Assembly (NCBI RefSeq): GCF_001713455.1
Contig: NZ_CP016464.1
Coordinates: 1,177,501 to 1,241,500 of the forward strand
Origin: Bosea sp. RAC05
Lineage (GTDB): Bacteria; Pseudomonadota; Alphaproteobacteria; Rhizobiales; Beijerinckiaceae
Direction of reading: 5' to 3'
Length of the DNA stretch: 64,000 bases
The translations under genes and the position numbers were made by a program. How positions within the stretch are numbered: the stretch's first letter is position 1; every line of letters starts with the position of its first letter. The notes beneath the pieces were generated by a model. That model made no database searches. It was not told where the DNA came from and worked only from the letters and a program-made list of their open reading frames with translations. This document shows, one piece after another, positions 8,676-17,218 of the stretch.

Positions 8676-9466
8676 CCGAACCCCGCGACCGCTCGGCGCC
8701 CATTCTGGCCAACAAGCACTACGCCGAAGAATCCGCCTTCCAGCCGGGAAACCTGCTGCGCGAAGCGCGTCGCCAGAAAGGGCTGGCCGCGAGCGACGTT
8801 CCGGCGATCTGCGTGCTCGACCCCGACGGCGATCTCGTCCGACGCTTGCGCCGGGACGGACGCGCAACGGCTGATCGAGACTGGGCCTGCTATCACAGCG
8901 AGCTCGATCGCTTCGTCGAAGGCGACGTCGATTTTGGAATCGTCGGCTGCGTCGTTGGCGCCTCCTATGCCGTGCTGGTGGCGGAACAGCTCTTCGCCGC
9001 CGGCTGCAGGCTCCTGATCAGCATGACCTCGTCCGGGCAACTGCAGCCGGTGCGGCAGCCTCCTTATTTCATCCTGATCGAACAGGCCCTGCGCGACGAG
9101 GGCACGAGCTACCACTACCTTTCGCCATCGGACTTCGCCCAGGCCGACACCGGTGTAATAGCGGCGCTGGAGGGCGCCTTCGATGAATTGCGCGAGCCGG
9201 TGCTGCGCGGCGCGACTTGGACGACCGACGCGCCTTTCCGGGAGACGGAGCGCGCCATTGCCGCCATGACCGCACGCGGCCTGCTCGCCGTCGAGATGGA
9301 AGCCGCCGCGCTCTATGCCTTCGCGCAGGCGTGCGGCAAGCGCGTCGTCTGCTTCGCCCACGTCACCAACCAGATGGGCCAGGAGGGCGATTTCGAGAAG
9401 GGCGAGGCAGACGGCACCATTGATGCGCTGGCCGTTATCCTCGCGGCCGCGCGTCGTCTGGAATGA
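8672..9466 (+). CDS. Nucleoside phosphorylase family protein
   Basis: The ATG at 8672 overlaps the methyltransferase stop (ATGA), a strong reason to prefer it to the longer in-frame form. The 264-residue product has the PNP_UDP_1 pattern: a phosphate-binding strand region (DFGIVGCVVGASYAVLVAEQL), CRLLISMTSSGQL, the substrate stretch TTDAPFRET and the ribose-binding GLLAVEMEAAALYAFA. Members cleave purine or uridine nucleosides with phosphate. The protein departs from textbook PNP and UDP groups, so substrate choice is open. Coupling to a methyltransferase suggests a salvage or modified-nucleoside role, which is inference. Confidence 0.85.
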   Translation: MTEPRDRSAPILANKHYAEESAFQPGNLLREARRQKGLAASDVPAICVLDPDGDLVRRLRRDGRATADRDWACYHSELDRFVEGDVDFGIVGCVVGASYAVLVAEQLFAAGCRLLISMTSSGQLQPVRQPPYFILIEQALRDEGTSYHYLSPSDFAQADTGVIAALEGAFDELREPVLRGATWTTDAPFRETERAIAAMTARGLLAVEMEAAALYAFAQACGKRVVCFAHVTNQMGQEGDFEKGEADGTIDALAVILAAARRLE

Positions 9467-9718
9467 CACATCGTTAGGCCACTGGCCCAGCGCCCTGTCG
9501 GTCACTTCGGTGCGTCCAAAGCGGTCATTTCCAAATCCGTTGAGATCTGAGCTGCGACTCGTGGAGCTGCCGTTGTTCAAGGTCAATTTCGCAGACCATG
9601 AACTGCTTTGCCGCCCTATCCCGTGAAGTCGAGGTGCGATTTTGCTGGCCGTGCTGGCTGAATGCACCGTTGACACTGGCATGGGGCCAACTCGCGCGTC
9701 TGAGGTTGGGACACTCGT

Positions 9719-10897
9719 CTACGCCTGCTGCCGAGGTCCAGTCAGGACGCGCCAATACGAGGCTGCGAACAGGGCGAAGGCCCCAATCCAGCCGAGCCAC
9801 GCCAGCGGAAGAAGAGCCGTGAGGCTGGGGTCGAGAGCTGCGCATATGCGCAGGATCGCAGCTCCGATCAGCATCCCGTAGACGGACTGGACCCAACGCG
9901 AAGCGACCAGGGGCCGACCCGTATGCCCGAGGCTCGCACGCGACATGATGGCGAGGACCATGAGACCAGCCGCGCCGGCGGCCCAGGCGTGGTTGCCGGT
10001 CGAAGCCGCGAGCCAGCCGAAAGCGGCGGCGGCCGCGAGGAAGAAGCCCAGTGGGATGAAAGCGTAGGCGATGTGCAGAACCAGCACGAGACGGTCACGC
10101 CATGTCCTGTAACCTGCCCAGCGGAGCAGCCGGACTGTCTGAAGGCCTCCGGCCAGGGTCAGGAGCAGGCCCGTGGCGGCACCTTCCGGGATGGCCGTCC
10201 ACAGCAGCAGGGCGCATGCGCTGACGACGAGGGTCGCGATGTCAAACCTGTCGAAAGGCGAGGGCAGGCGCCCCGGATTCTCCCGGGCCAGCCAGTTACG
10301 TGTGAAGCTCGGGACCACGCGCCCGCCGACGAGGGCGATCAGGAAGATCGTGGCGGCGATTCCGAGGCGGCTCCCGATGTCCGCGGCGCCGCTGTGAAGA
10401 ACCTCAGCGTGAAAGACGACATTCCCCGCCAGCAGCAGCCCGGCGACGGCGATGATCCTCAGATTGCGCCAGTTCTTGCCGGCGACCACCTCACGGATTG
10501 TCACGGCAGCGACCAGCGCCAGGAAGGCGAGGTCGACGACCGCCGCAAATGTCAGGGAGGTCGCCGCCGAAGTTGAGATCGCCAAACGCCCGGCGAGCCA
10601 GACGAGCACGAGGCCGATGAGGGGCCTCCCCTGCAGCGGCAATCGGCCGGTCCAGTTGGGGATGGCGGTCAGTAGGAACCCGGTCACCACAGCCGGCAGG
10701 AAGCCGAAGATCATCTCATGGGCATGCCAGTCCCGCGGCGCCATCGCCGTCGGGATCGTGATCTCGCCATAATATGCAGGGAGCCAGACGAGCATGGCTG
10801 CGGTCGCAAACAGCGAGCCGAGCAGGAAGAATGGGCGAAAGCCATAAGACCAGAAGGGGTGTCCGCTCGCGTCGCGCAGCCGGGCTATCGGAGCCAT
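9719..10897 (-). CDS. nnrS: NnrS family membrane protein
   Basis: NnrS proteins are heme- and copper-containing membrane proteins induced during denitrification and linked to relief of nitrosative stress. The 392-residue product starts with the conserved GHPFWSYGFRPFFLLGSLFA and has about twelve hydrophobic segments, with family landmarks RDWHAHEMIFGF, GFLLTAIPNWTGR and MSRASLGHTGRP. The conserved histidines in these motifs are present. It is divergent from the Crp/Fnr regulator gene and near nnrU, the usual denitrification neighbourhood. Confidence 0.95.
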   Translation of the reverse strand: MAPIARLRDASGHPFWSYGFRPFFLLGSLFATAAMLVWLPAYYGEITIPTAMAPRDWHAHEMIFGFLPAVVTGFLLTAIPNWTGRLPLQGRPLIGLVLVWLAGRLAISTSAATSLTFAAVVDLAFLALVAAVTIREVVAGKNWRNLRIIAVAGLLLAGNVVFHAEVLHSGAADIGSRLGIAATIFLIALVGGRVVPSFTRNWLARENPGRLPSPFDRFDIATLVVSACALLLWTAIPEGAATGLLLTLAGGLQTVRLLRWAGYRTWRDRLVLVLHIAYAFIPLGFFLAAAAAFGWLAASTGNHAWAAGAAGLMVLAIMSRASLGHTGRPLVASRWVQSVYGMLIGAAILRICAALDPSLTALLPLAWLGWIGAFALFAASYWRVLTGPRQQA

Positions 10898-11218
10898 GGG
10901 AAATCCTCAACAGGGCGTCGATCCGCTCGTCCGCCTCCGACACGGGTGCTGCGCGCCTCGCCAGCGGCTGCTTGACCCAATTCCCCCGAGAGATTGTCCA
11001 CGAAACGGCGGCAGCCTGCGGCGATATCGAACCGGATCACGCGAGCCTCCCTGTCGCGGCCCTCGGGGTCGCAGACTCGTCATAGCTCCCTCTGGGAGGG
11101 GGCTGTTTGTCGGATCGCAAACAGGGAGCGCACGGCTTCCCGATGGCGGGTTCGGCGGGATTGCGTTAGCACCGCGTAACGGCGAGGCCTTTAAGCGGCC
11201 TGCCGGCGAAAGGCATCC
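10898..11218. promoter_or_regulatory. Divergent intergenic region between nnrS and the Crp/Fnr gene
   Basis: This 321-base gap must hold promoters for nnrS (leftward) and the regulator gene (rightward). I see an imperfect Fnr/Dnr-like site TTGTCGGATCGCAA at 11107-11120 (TTG and CAA halves, inner bases not matching TTGAT-N4-ATCAA) and a 5-bp inverted repeat CGTTA-N8-TAACG at 11164-11181. Either could be an operator. A leftward open frame of about 50 codons starting GTG near 11041 overlaps the nnrS start. It has no recognisable family and I do not call it a gene. Confidence 0.4.
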
Positions 11219-11917
11219 ATGAACGCGCTTGATCGGTCCATCCTCGACGCGGTCCCCGCCTTCGCGGCGCTGACGGGCGAGGAGATCGACCTCGTGCTCG
11301 CGCATGCGAGGTCGCTGCGGTATCCAAAAGGCAGCACGGTGTTCGAGCAGGGGGGAGCGGCGGACAGCTTCTTCGTGCTGTTGCACGGCCATCTCCAGGT
11401 CGTGAAGCTCACCCCTGCCGGCCAGCAGGTCGTTATCCGCTATGTCGTGCCAGGGGAGATGTTCGGCATCGCCGTCCAGATGGGACGTCGGAGCTATCCG
11501 GCCACGGCCCAAGCGATAATGGACAGCCTCGCGCTCGTCTGGCCGTCCTCGGCCTGGCCGACCCTCGTCGCCCGCTACCCTGCCCTGGCGGAGAGCGCGT
11601 TGCACATAGTTGGCACGCGATTGGACGAGGCCCATGTCCGGGTGGTCGAGTTGGCCACCGAAGAGGTCGAACGCCGCGTGGCGCACGCCCTCTTGCGGCT
11701 TCTCAAGCAGGCGGGCCGAAAGGTCGATGACGGCATCGAAGTGGCATTCCCGATCACGCGAGAGGACGTCGCACAGATGACCGGCACGACGTTGCACACG
11801 GTCAGCAGGATCCTGAGCGCCTGGGAAGCCCGGGGTCTTGTCGAAGGTGGACGCCAGCGCATCGTGGTGCGCGATCCGCACGGGCTCTTCGCCATTGCCG
11901 AAACCCCCAAGGCGTAG
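11219..11917 (+). CDS. Crp/Fnr family regulator of denitrification (NnrR/Dnr-like)
   Basis: The 232-residue protein has an N-terminal cyclic-nucleotide-like sensor domain (about residues 15-125; GSTVFEQGGAADSFFVLLHGHLQVV, split here by eye as one beta roll), a dimer helix, and a C-terminal winged helix with TREDVAQMTGTTLHTVSRIL, the Crp-family recognition helix. It lacks the N-terminal cysteine cluster of Fnr, so it should not carry an oxygen-sensing Fe-S centre. That fits the Dnr/NnrR group, which responds to NO through heme. Its position between nnrS and nnrU supports this. The NO-sensing role is inferred. Confidence 0.85.
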   Translation: MNALDRSILDAVPAFAALTGEEIDLVLAHARSLRYPKGSTVFEQGGAADSFFVLLHGHLQVVKLTPAGQQVVIRYVVPGEMFGIAVQMGRRSYPATAQAIMDSLALVWPSSAWPTLVARYPALAESALHIVGTRLDEAHVRVVELATEEVERRVAHALLRLLKQAGRKVDDGIEVAFPITREDVAQMTGTTLHTVSRILSAWEARGLVEGGRQRIVVRDPHGLFAIAETPKA

Positions 11918-11921
11918 TCGC

Positions 11922-12149
11922 TCATCTCATCTCTCGATCGGCATCCGCTTGTCCGACCGCCGCCTTTTCGAGGCATGTCATGAACGACGCCAGGTCGTGG
12001 CTGTGCTCCCGGCAGGCGTCCTCGACCGAATGGAAAGCGCCGACCGGACATCCCACGCAGAGAAAGCCGTGCTCGAGGAAGATGCGGATCGTCTCGGGCC
12101 ACGTCCGCATGACGTCGTCGACCGGACAGTGGGGCTGGATGGTCGCCAT
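11922..12149 (-). CDS. DUF1858 domain redox protein
   Basis: The 75-residue protein matches the short DUF1858 / hybrid-cluster-associated redox disulfide family: DDVMRTWPETIRIFLEHGFLCVGCP contains the diagnostic CxxC (Cys-Val-Gly-Cys) after a helical segment, followed by FHSVEDACREHSHDLASF. These small proteins occur beside denitrification and hybrid cluster protein genes and are thought to serve in redox or NO-related metabolism. The gene runs opposite to the regulator and ends 4 bases after it, and it is divergent from nnrU. Confidence 0.85.
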   Translation of the reverse strand: MATIQPHCPVDDVMRTWPETIRIFLEHGFLCVGCPVGAFHSVEDACREHSHDLASFMTCLEKAAVGQADADREMR

Positions 12150-12295
12150 GGGGAGAAAGCCTCCTCGCTTCCAACTAAGGCCTTGGGCGAGGCGCGTCTT
12201 TGCGCCGGGACAAGGACCTGTCGTCCGGATCGCCTAGGGTGAGCCCGTCCAGGTCGCCGGCAGCGCGTGGCCGACGCCACAAGGGGCGGGTTGCC

Positions 12296-13006
12296 ATGCC
12301 TTCGTTTCTGACCGCGCTCTCGGCCTTCCTGCTGTTCCATCTCTTGCCGGCCGCCCCGGCGATCCGCGGTCGACTCGTCGCGAAGATGGGCCGCAGCGGC
12401 TACCTCACGACCTATTCCATCCTCTCGCTCGTTCTGCTGGCCTGGGTCGTTGTGGCGGCGCGCCAAGCTGACGACGTCATCCTGTGGGATACCGGACGCT
12501 GGCATTACCTGACGCCCTTCGTCGTGATGCCCTTCGCGCTCTTCCTCATCATCGCTGGACTTATTCAGCCCAATCCGCTCTCACTGAGCCTGCGGAGCGG
12601 CGCCGACATTCCCGCTATCGCAGCCGTCACGCGCCATCCGGTGCTGTGGGGGCTGTTGCTGTGGGCTCTCGCGCATCTGCCGCCGAATGGCCGGCTGATC
12701 CCGGTCCTGCTCTTCGGTGCGATGGCGGCGCTCGCCGCCATGGGCTTCCACCGGCTCGACGCCAAGGCGAGGCTCAGAATGGGGCCGGAGCGCTGGTCAG
12801 AGGCCGCAGGCAAGACCTCGGTCCTGCCCTTCGCCGCCATGCTGACCGGCCCGACCGTACCCGGTGCCGGCCGCGTTCTGGCCGTCGCCGCGGCCGCGTC
12901 TGCCGCCATCTACGTCTGGTTCATCCTCTACGGCCATGCTTGGCTCATCGGCCCGAGCCTGCGTCATGGTTTGGAAGCGTTCCATTTAATAGGTGGGCGA
13001 TACTGA
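12296..13006 (+). CDS. nnrU: NnrU family membrane protein
   Basis: NnrU is a polytopic membrane protein required for full nitrite and nitric oxide reductase expression in some denitrifiers. The ATG at 12296 directly starts a hydrophobic helix (PSFLTALSAFLLFHLLP), while the longer in-frame form adds an Arg-rich leader. The 236-residue product has about six membrane segments and the family signature VTRHPVLWGLLLWALAHL (His-Pro motif shared with isoprenylcysteine methyltransferase relatives). It closes the denitrification block. The sequence to its right differs in character and leads into the mobile element. Confidence 0.92.
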   Translation: MPSFLTALSAFLLFHLLPAAPAIRGRLVAKMGRSGYLTTYSILSLVLLAWVVVAARQADDVILWDTGRWHYLTPFVVMPFALFLIIAGLIQPNPLSLSLRSGADIPAIAAVTRHPVLWGLLLWALAHLPPNGRLIPVLLFGAMAALAAMGFHRLDAKARLRMGPERWSEAAGKTSVLPFAAMLTGPTVPGAGRVLAVAAAASAAIYVWFILYGHAWLIGPSLRHGLEAFHLIGGRY

Positions 13007-13270
13007 GTATAAATCACCAGTTCGCGAAGGCTGGGCTTCAGCTGCATTCCAGGAAGGCGCAGTGGACCAATCCAGCTCTGTCAGACTGTCTTGCCTTTGA
13101 AAAGAGTTTGTCTCGCAGAAGAAGTCCTAGCTCACCGCAAGACTCGGTCGCCGCGATACACGGCGCGGCTGGAGGAATCACCGATGGGCGGGAGCCGTAA
13201 TCGCAATGACTACCATCGATCGATAGTCCAATGGAACTCTCCCAAAATCCAACGCTGACCAGAACCGAAA

Positions 13271-14005
13271 TCATGCGGACCTGGCTGCCGCCCGTTCCAG
13301 CAGTCCAGCATACTTCTCATTTCCTCGGGATCGAAAGTGCATCGCCAGCTGCGAGCCTACCTGCCTGCGGCGGCCCAGCATTGCTGCTTTCAAAGTCGCA
13401 GAATGAGTAGTGTCAGAAAATGAATACGACCGAATGCATCTAACCTCTAAGTTCATTCTACCAAAAAACTCCTCTATCATCAGTGCGGACATGGCATTTT
13501 TAATAAAATTATTCCGATACGTACAGCGAATATAAGTATGCGTGTATATGTTATGATTTAGTTTTATTAAATTTTTTCCTTCAAAATCGTCAGATACAAT
13601 AACATTCCATTGTGTTTCCATCGTAGCGGGAATTAGATTGTCGCATGAACAGTCAAGATTACGCAACAAAAAATCATAAAATCTAGAATTATCTGATGAG
13701 GGGCATCCAGATGTGAGGTTATTATGCCAATCGGGAGAAAATTGGTCTAAATCAATCAGCCAGTAGGAACCTAGCATCGAGTTTCCTGGCCGAATTACCC
13801 GATGCTTTGCCGAAATAAATTTCGGTACGGGGGCGTTCAGCATTCCAGCCGCAGCGGACATCGAATGCCAGGCAGCGGTCGCAGCTCGCAAGCCATAAGC
13901 ACCGCCGCGGCCTCGCTCCACTGAATGACCATGCCATTTGAACGCGAAATCATCGGGCTTGCTAAGGTCACGAGGGAAAGAAACTTCGAAAAATCCGTGG
14001 GCCAA
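13271..14005 (-). CDS. AT-rich orphan protein of unknown function
   Basis: I do not recognise this 244-residue protein. The TTG start at 14005 is supported by a strong Shine-Dalgarno sequence (AGGAGG, four to five bases upstream on the minus strand). The middle, about 13400-13800, is markedly AT-rich and uses AAT, ATA and TTA codons rare elsewhere here, while both ends are GC-rich. Visible stretches include GSYWLIDLDQFSPDW and MIEEFFGRMNLEVRCIRSY, but no membrane segment or catalytic motif I can name. It lies at the junction between nnrU and the element and is probably acquired. It could be a chimera or partly decayed. Confidence 0.55.
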   Translation of the reverse strand: MAHGFFEVSFPRDLSKPDDFAFKWHGHSVERGRGGAYGLRAATAAWHSMSAAAGMLNAPVPKFISAKHRVIRPGNSMLGSYWLIDLDQFSPDWHNNLTSGCPSSDNSRFYDFLLRNLDCSCDNLIPATMETQWNVIVSDDFEGKNLIKLNHNIYTHTYIRCTYRNNFIKNAMSALMIEEFFGRMNLEVRCIRSYSFSDTTHSATLKAAMLGRRRQVGSQLAMHFRSRGNEKYAGLLERAAARSA

Positions 14006-14351
14006 CCGCTCCTCCTAAAGGTTGTGCGAGCGGCGCAACCATTTAGGCGCTTGGGCTCGATTCGGCGCATGACACTGATCATGACGGCCTTGCGTGCGCT
14101 GCTTATCCACATGGATAAACCGTAGAGCCACTTGAGATTGACGACGCCGAGGTTGGCTTGGGAGCGAGCTTGCGGGTCTGGCCTGCTGCCGATGTCACGG
14201 GCACCCAATCCTTGTCATTGAAGCCCTGTTTCGACGCCGCGCAGCGCCTTGGGAAGCCCTTTGCCACTCCCCGTCACAGATCCAACCTTGACTCCTCCGT
14301 CGCTCCGATATTCCTGATACGTTCTCACGTTCAGGAGCGCGCTCTCGATGA
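14006..14351. other. Non-coding or decayed stretch
   Basis: I see no gene I can support here. Open frames of 60-90 codons exist on both strands but none has a recognisable motif or convincing ribosome site other than that of the leftward gene ending at 14005. It probably consists of decayed element DNA. Confidence 0.4.
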
Positions 14352-14807
14352 TCGCGAGAGGTTGCGCGCGTCGCAAACCTGGCAGCATACAACTCGAAAG
14401 CGGCAACCGCCGCCGAGAGGCTTCCCACCTACTGGGTAATCCACGACGAGTTTGCGGAGTGGATGCTTACGGATGAGTATAAGTCCGCCGTCACCTCAAC
14501 GGTCGGACGGCTCGGTGTGAAGGCGCGGGCAGCCGGCATATACCTGCTGTTCGCGGCGCAGCGGCCCGACGCCAACGTCGTGCCGGTCCAGCTGAGGTCC
14601 CAGCTTGGCAACCGGCTCATCCTCAAAGTCGATTCAGAAGGCACGTCCGAGATCTCGCTCGGCGAGAAGGGCGCCGAGAGACTGCTGGGTCGAGGGCACT
14701 TGCTCGCGCGCCTGGAGGGCGAAAGCGCTCTTGTGTACTCGCAGGCGCCATTCGCCAGCGAGGCCTTCATTGAGGGCGTCGTCGCCGCCATCGTGGCCGA
14801 AGGCTGA
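14352..14807 (+). pseudogene. C-terminal remnant of an FtsK/SpoIIIE-type ATPase
   Basis: The frame is open from 14352 after an in-frame TGA, with FtsK-like sequence from about 14382. It shows the C-terminal half of a FtsK-like motor: a Walker B-like segment (WVIHDEFAEWM), then VGRLGVKARAAGIYLLFAAQRP, LRSQLGNRLILKVDSEGTSEI and LGEKGAERLLGRGHLL, all strong FtsK/SpoIIIE motor motifs. The Walker A half and the N terminus are missing, so it cannot be a working translocase. An ATG at 14463 could start only a fragment. It is likely a relic of an earlier conjugative or partition module of the element. Confidence 0.8.
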
Positions 14808-15001
14808 CGGGACGTTGGCGCCCGCCACGGAACGCAACGGGCACTGGTCGCGCGACGATACCATCCTGCTGCTGGATCTCTATCCACGACACCCTGAGGC
14901 CGACGCGCACCACCCGGAGGTCACGGCGCTACGGAGCTCCTGCGCGACGGCAGCCGGACGTCACAGCCGGTTCTAAAGCGACGCGGAACGCCGCGCTGAA
15001 A

Positions 15002-15096
15002 GATTCCCCCGCCGGGACGAGATTCCCGAGAATCGCCCAGATTCCCCGGAATCGAGCGGATTCTCGGGAATCGGTATGATTGTAGGGAATCTTTCG
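15002..15096. repeat. Five tandem 19-bp units built on GATTC-N4-GAATC
   Basis: Five units begin at exactly 19-base steps: 15002, 15021, 15040, 15059 and 15078. Units 2, 3 and 4 contain perfect palindromes GATTCCCGAGAATC, GATTCCCCGGAATC and GATTCTCGGGAATC. Unit 5 is GATTGTAGGGAATC with one imperfect arm, and unit 1 keeps only the left arm (GATTCC). The regular phase of nearly two helical turns would put bound dimers close to one face of the DNA. This is the architecture of iterons, partition sites or cooperative operators. The binding protein is unknown. Confidence 0.85.
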
Positions 15097-15173
15097 CTCG
15101 AGACATGCTCGTTAATGGCCTGAGCCACTAAAATTACCGGGATTTGCGCGTTTTCTCGGTGATTCTTCAAAAG

Positions 15174-15188
15174 GCATGTCGGACATGC
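15174..15188. repeat. Perfect palindrome GCATGTC-G-GACATGC
   Basis: Seven-base arms flank a single central base, about 80 bases after the 19-bp array. It resembles an operator for a dimeric regulator. No promoter could be firmly assigned around it. Confidence 0.5.
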
Positions 15189-15769
15189 GAAGATTCTCGA
15201 AAAAGGGCGCTTCTTAGGCTTCGCCATACGGGCCTACGACGGCCAAAGGCGGCTCTACGACGAGCCGTGGGCAGGTTCCTCTCACCCATTCGAATTAGGC
15301 TGCGCAGAGGCATTACGACATGCATTTCAATGGGTTAACTAAATGGGCCTGACAAGGGGAAGTGCTACAACGCTACAGGCCCAGAAAGAGGGAGAAGGAG
15401 GGCACGATACCGCAAAGTTGCTGCAGCCCCCTCTCGGGTCCAGCAGGCATCTTCGCTGAGCCTCGCTTCCGCTCGACTCCGTGCTCTCCGAGGGGTCTCC
15501 CGACGGGCTCCGGCACGCCTCTCGGCGGCCTGCGTTGGCTCTTCGAATCCGGCCTGGTCGGCCTCGTCCCGCGCGCTCCATTGACATGGATCGCGCCGCC
15601 CTCTCGGGCGGCTGCGGGTCGTTCGAAGAGCGTCTCGGAGGCGGTCGGAAACCGCCATCCTCGACCGTTCCCGGTAACCACGCCATCCCTCTCGTTCTGG
15701 CGATGTTCTCCGGAAACGGGCAGGATCAGCCCGTGAAATGGTCTGATTCGGGCCCATAGGAGTTGCGTC

Positions 15770-16945
15770 GTGACCAAGGCCAAGACGAACCTGCCGACGA
15801 AGAGGTCGGCCAAGAATGCGCAGCCGACCATCATCATCGAAGGCCATGAGACCTTCGAACGCCTCGGCATGATCGCGACCAAGATCGACGGCGTCGAGCA
15901 TTTCCTCGACCGGTCGTACGCCCGAAAGATCGGGCGCCAGGAGAACATGATCTCCCTGACGATCGAGGAAAATCGGGCTGAGCTCGAGGCGTACGGAACA
16001 CTTCAAGTAGTACTTGATGCGTTCGCGATCGGCGGGAACGGCGTCAGAATGCCGACGAAGGCCCACTGGCTCAACGCCGACCAGATGATGATTCTGGCGA
16101 TGCAGTCCCGGACGCCCAAGGGCGTCGCGTTCCGCAAGACGATCGTCAAACTGGTGACGGCGCTGCGTGAAGGACGCCTCGTCTACCGAGACGATCTATC
16201 GATCGCCTCCGACCGCGACCAGAATGGCCACGTGGCACTCGCCGGCCCAACAGGACCGGCCCTGCCCTTCGACCTGTCGAAGGGACTGGCACCCGTGCCC
16301 GAGGTGAACGCCTGGGCGTGGTCCTTCTCGGTCAAGGACAAGCAGAAGATCCAAAACATCGACGTCCCGCGCGCCGCGACGACCGACGACGGCGTCACGC
16401 TGCACGTGGTCGGGACGACGCCGTGCATGACCGCTTCGGACATCGGCAAGCTGGCGGGGCCAGAGGAGGCCCTGATCGTCGGAGACATCGTCAGGTCCAA
16501 CCTCCCCCTCTTCGAGAAGCACGGAAAGGTCTGGATCACGTCGAAATGGGGGGCGGGCCGCAAGCGGGGCGCCGCGCCAGACCACCTCCTGAACGCGCCA
16601 CAGGCCGGCGCACTGCTTGGCCTGCTGGAGGCGCGCGGGGCACCGAAGGCCGTGAGGACGCGCGTGGCCGCGATCTTCAGGGCCTACTTCGAGCGCGCGC
16701 TGTCGGACCTCTGCAGCGATCCCATCCAGAAGTCGAACGCGATCGCCATGGAGCAGGCGCGCGTCGGCTACGTCATCGACGCCCATGGCTACGTCCATAG
16801 AACCCACGACGAGAACGGCCGCCCGGTCTCGCCCTACCACTGGCTCCCTCCGGTCCGGATCAACCTGGCGCGCGTCGTCTCCCACATCGACGGCGACGGG
16901 AAACCCGTCTACATGGCAGGGCACTCAATCGCGCCCGTCCCATGA
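15770..16945 (+). CDS. Unknown element protein with antirepressor-like (Rha/Bro-N-like) segments
   Basis: This 391-residue protein has no certain family. Residues about 60-140 (MPTKAHWLNADQMMILAMQS, FRKTIVKLVTALREGRL) recall the conserved core of phage Rha and Bro-N antirepressor-type DNA-binding proteins, in which a substrate-like turn is followed by a FRKxI helix. A second, similar-looking segment lies at about 265-315 (LNAPQAGALLGLLEARGAP, VRTRVAAIFRAYFERAL). A basic N terminus is present. The start is a GTG at 15770 after an AGGAG site. It could regulate element genes through the arrays just upstream. The resemblance is weak and function unproven. Confidence 0.5.
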   Translation: MTKAKTNLPTKRSAKNAQPTIIIEGHETFERLGMIATKIDGVEHFLDRSYARKIGRQENMISLTIEENRAELEAYGTLQVVLDAFAIGGNGVRMPTKAHWLNADQMMILAMQSRTPKGVAFRKTIVKLVTALREGRLVYRDDLSIASDRDQNGHVALAGPTGPALPFDLSKGLAPVPEVNAWAWSFSVKDKQKIQNIDVPRAATTDDGVTLHVVGTTPCMTASDIGKLAGPEEALIVGDIVRSNLPLFEKHGKVWITSKWGAGRKRGAAPDHLLNAPQAGALLGLLEARGAPKAVRTRVAAIFRAYFERALSDLCSDPIQKSNAIAMEQARVGYVIDAHGYVHRTHDENGRPVSPYHWLPPVRINLARVVSHIDGDGKPVYMAGHSIAPVP

Positions 16946-17005
16946 ATCACTCCCTCGGAGGCGGCAGAAGGGCCTCCTCGGGCGATCGCTGGCCCGGTCG
17001 CCACA

Positions 17006-17167
17006 ATGGGGCCGACCGGCAAGGGCCGCGACGTCGCAGTCAGCCATCCCGACGCGCAGATCACCGCTAGTGAGCTGCTATGCCTCATCGCTACCGCCGC
17101 CTCGGCCGGCCTCGCACCCGTGGTCGAGGCAATCTTGTCGACGCAAGGCATCAAAAAACGAGAGTAA
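17006..17167 (+). CDS. Possible small protein (53 residues)
   Basis: A 54-codon frame from ATG 17006 to TAA 17167 encodes a helix-like segment (ITASELLCLIATAASAGLAP) with a basic end (GIKKRE). It lies between the antirepressor-like gene and the relaxase. There is no clear ribosome site and no family. Third-position GC is high, consistent with coding but not proof. Confidence 0.3.
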   Translation: MGPTGKGRDVAVSHPDAQITASELLCLIATAASAGLAPVVEAILSTQGIKKRE

Positions 17168-17218
17168 GCCCAACTCCAGCGGCAATCCATACCATGAACC
17201 CAGTTTTGAGCGACGGCA

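Larger units (their letters stand above)
14808..15769. other. Long intergenic region holding repeat arrays
   Basis: No gene is supported in this stretch of almost 1 kb. It contains the 19-bp-period palindrome array (15002-15096), a perfect palindrome at 15174-15188 and further single GATTCTTC and GATTCTCG copies near 15161 and 15191. Open frames to about 120 codons exist but lack motifs. The location upstream of the element's first intact gene suggests a control, replication or transfer-origin region. Confidence 0.5.

Noticed and set aside
14158..14439. Plus-strand frame of 93 codons near the FtsK relic
   Set aside because: No motif and no ribosome site; it overlaps the FtsK fragment in another frame.
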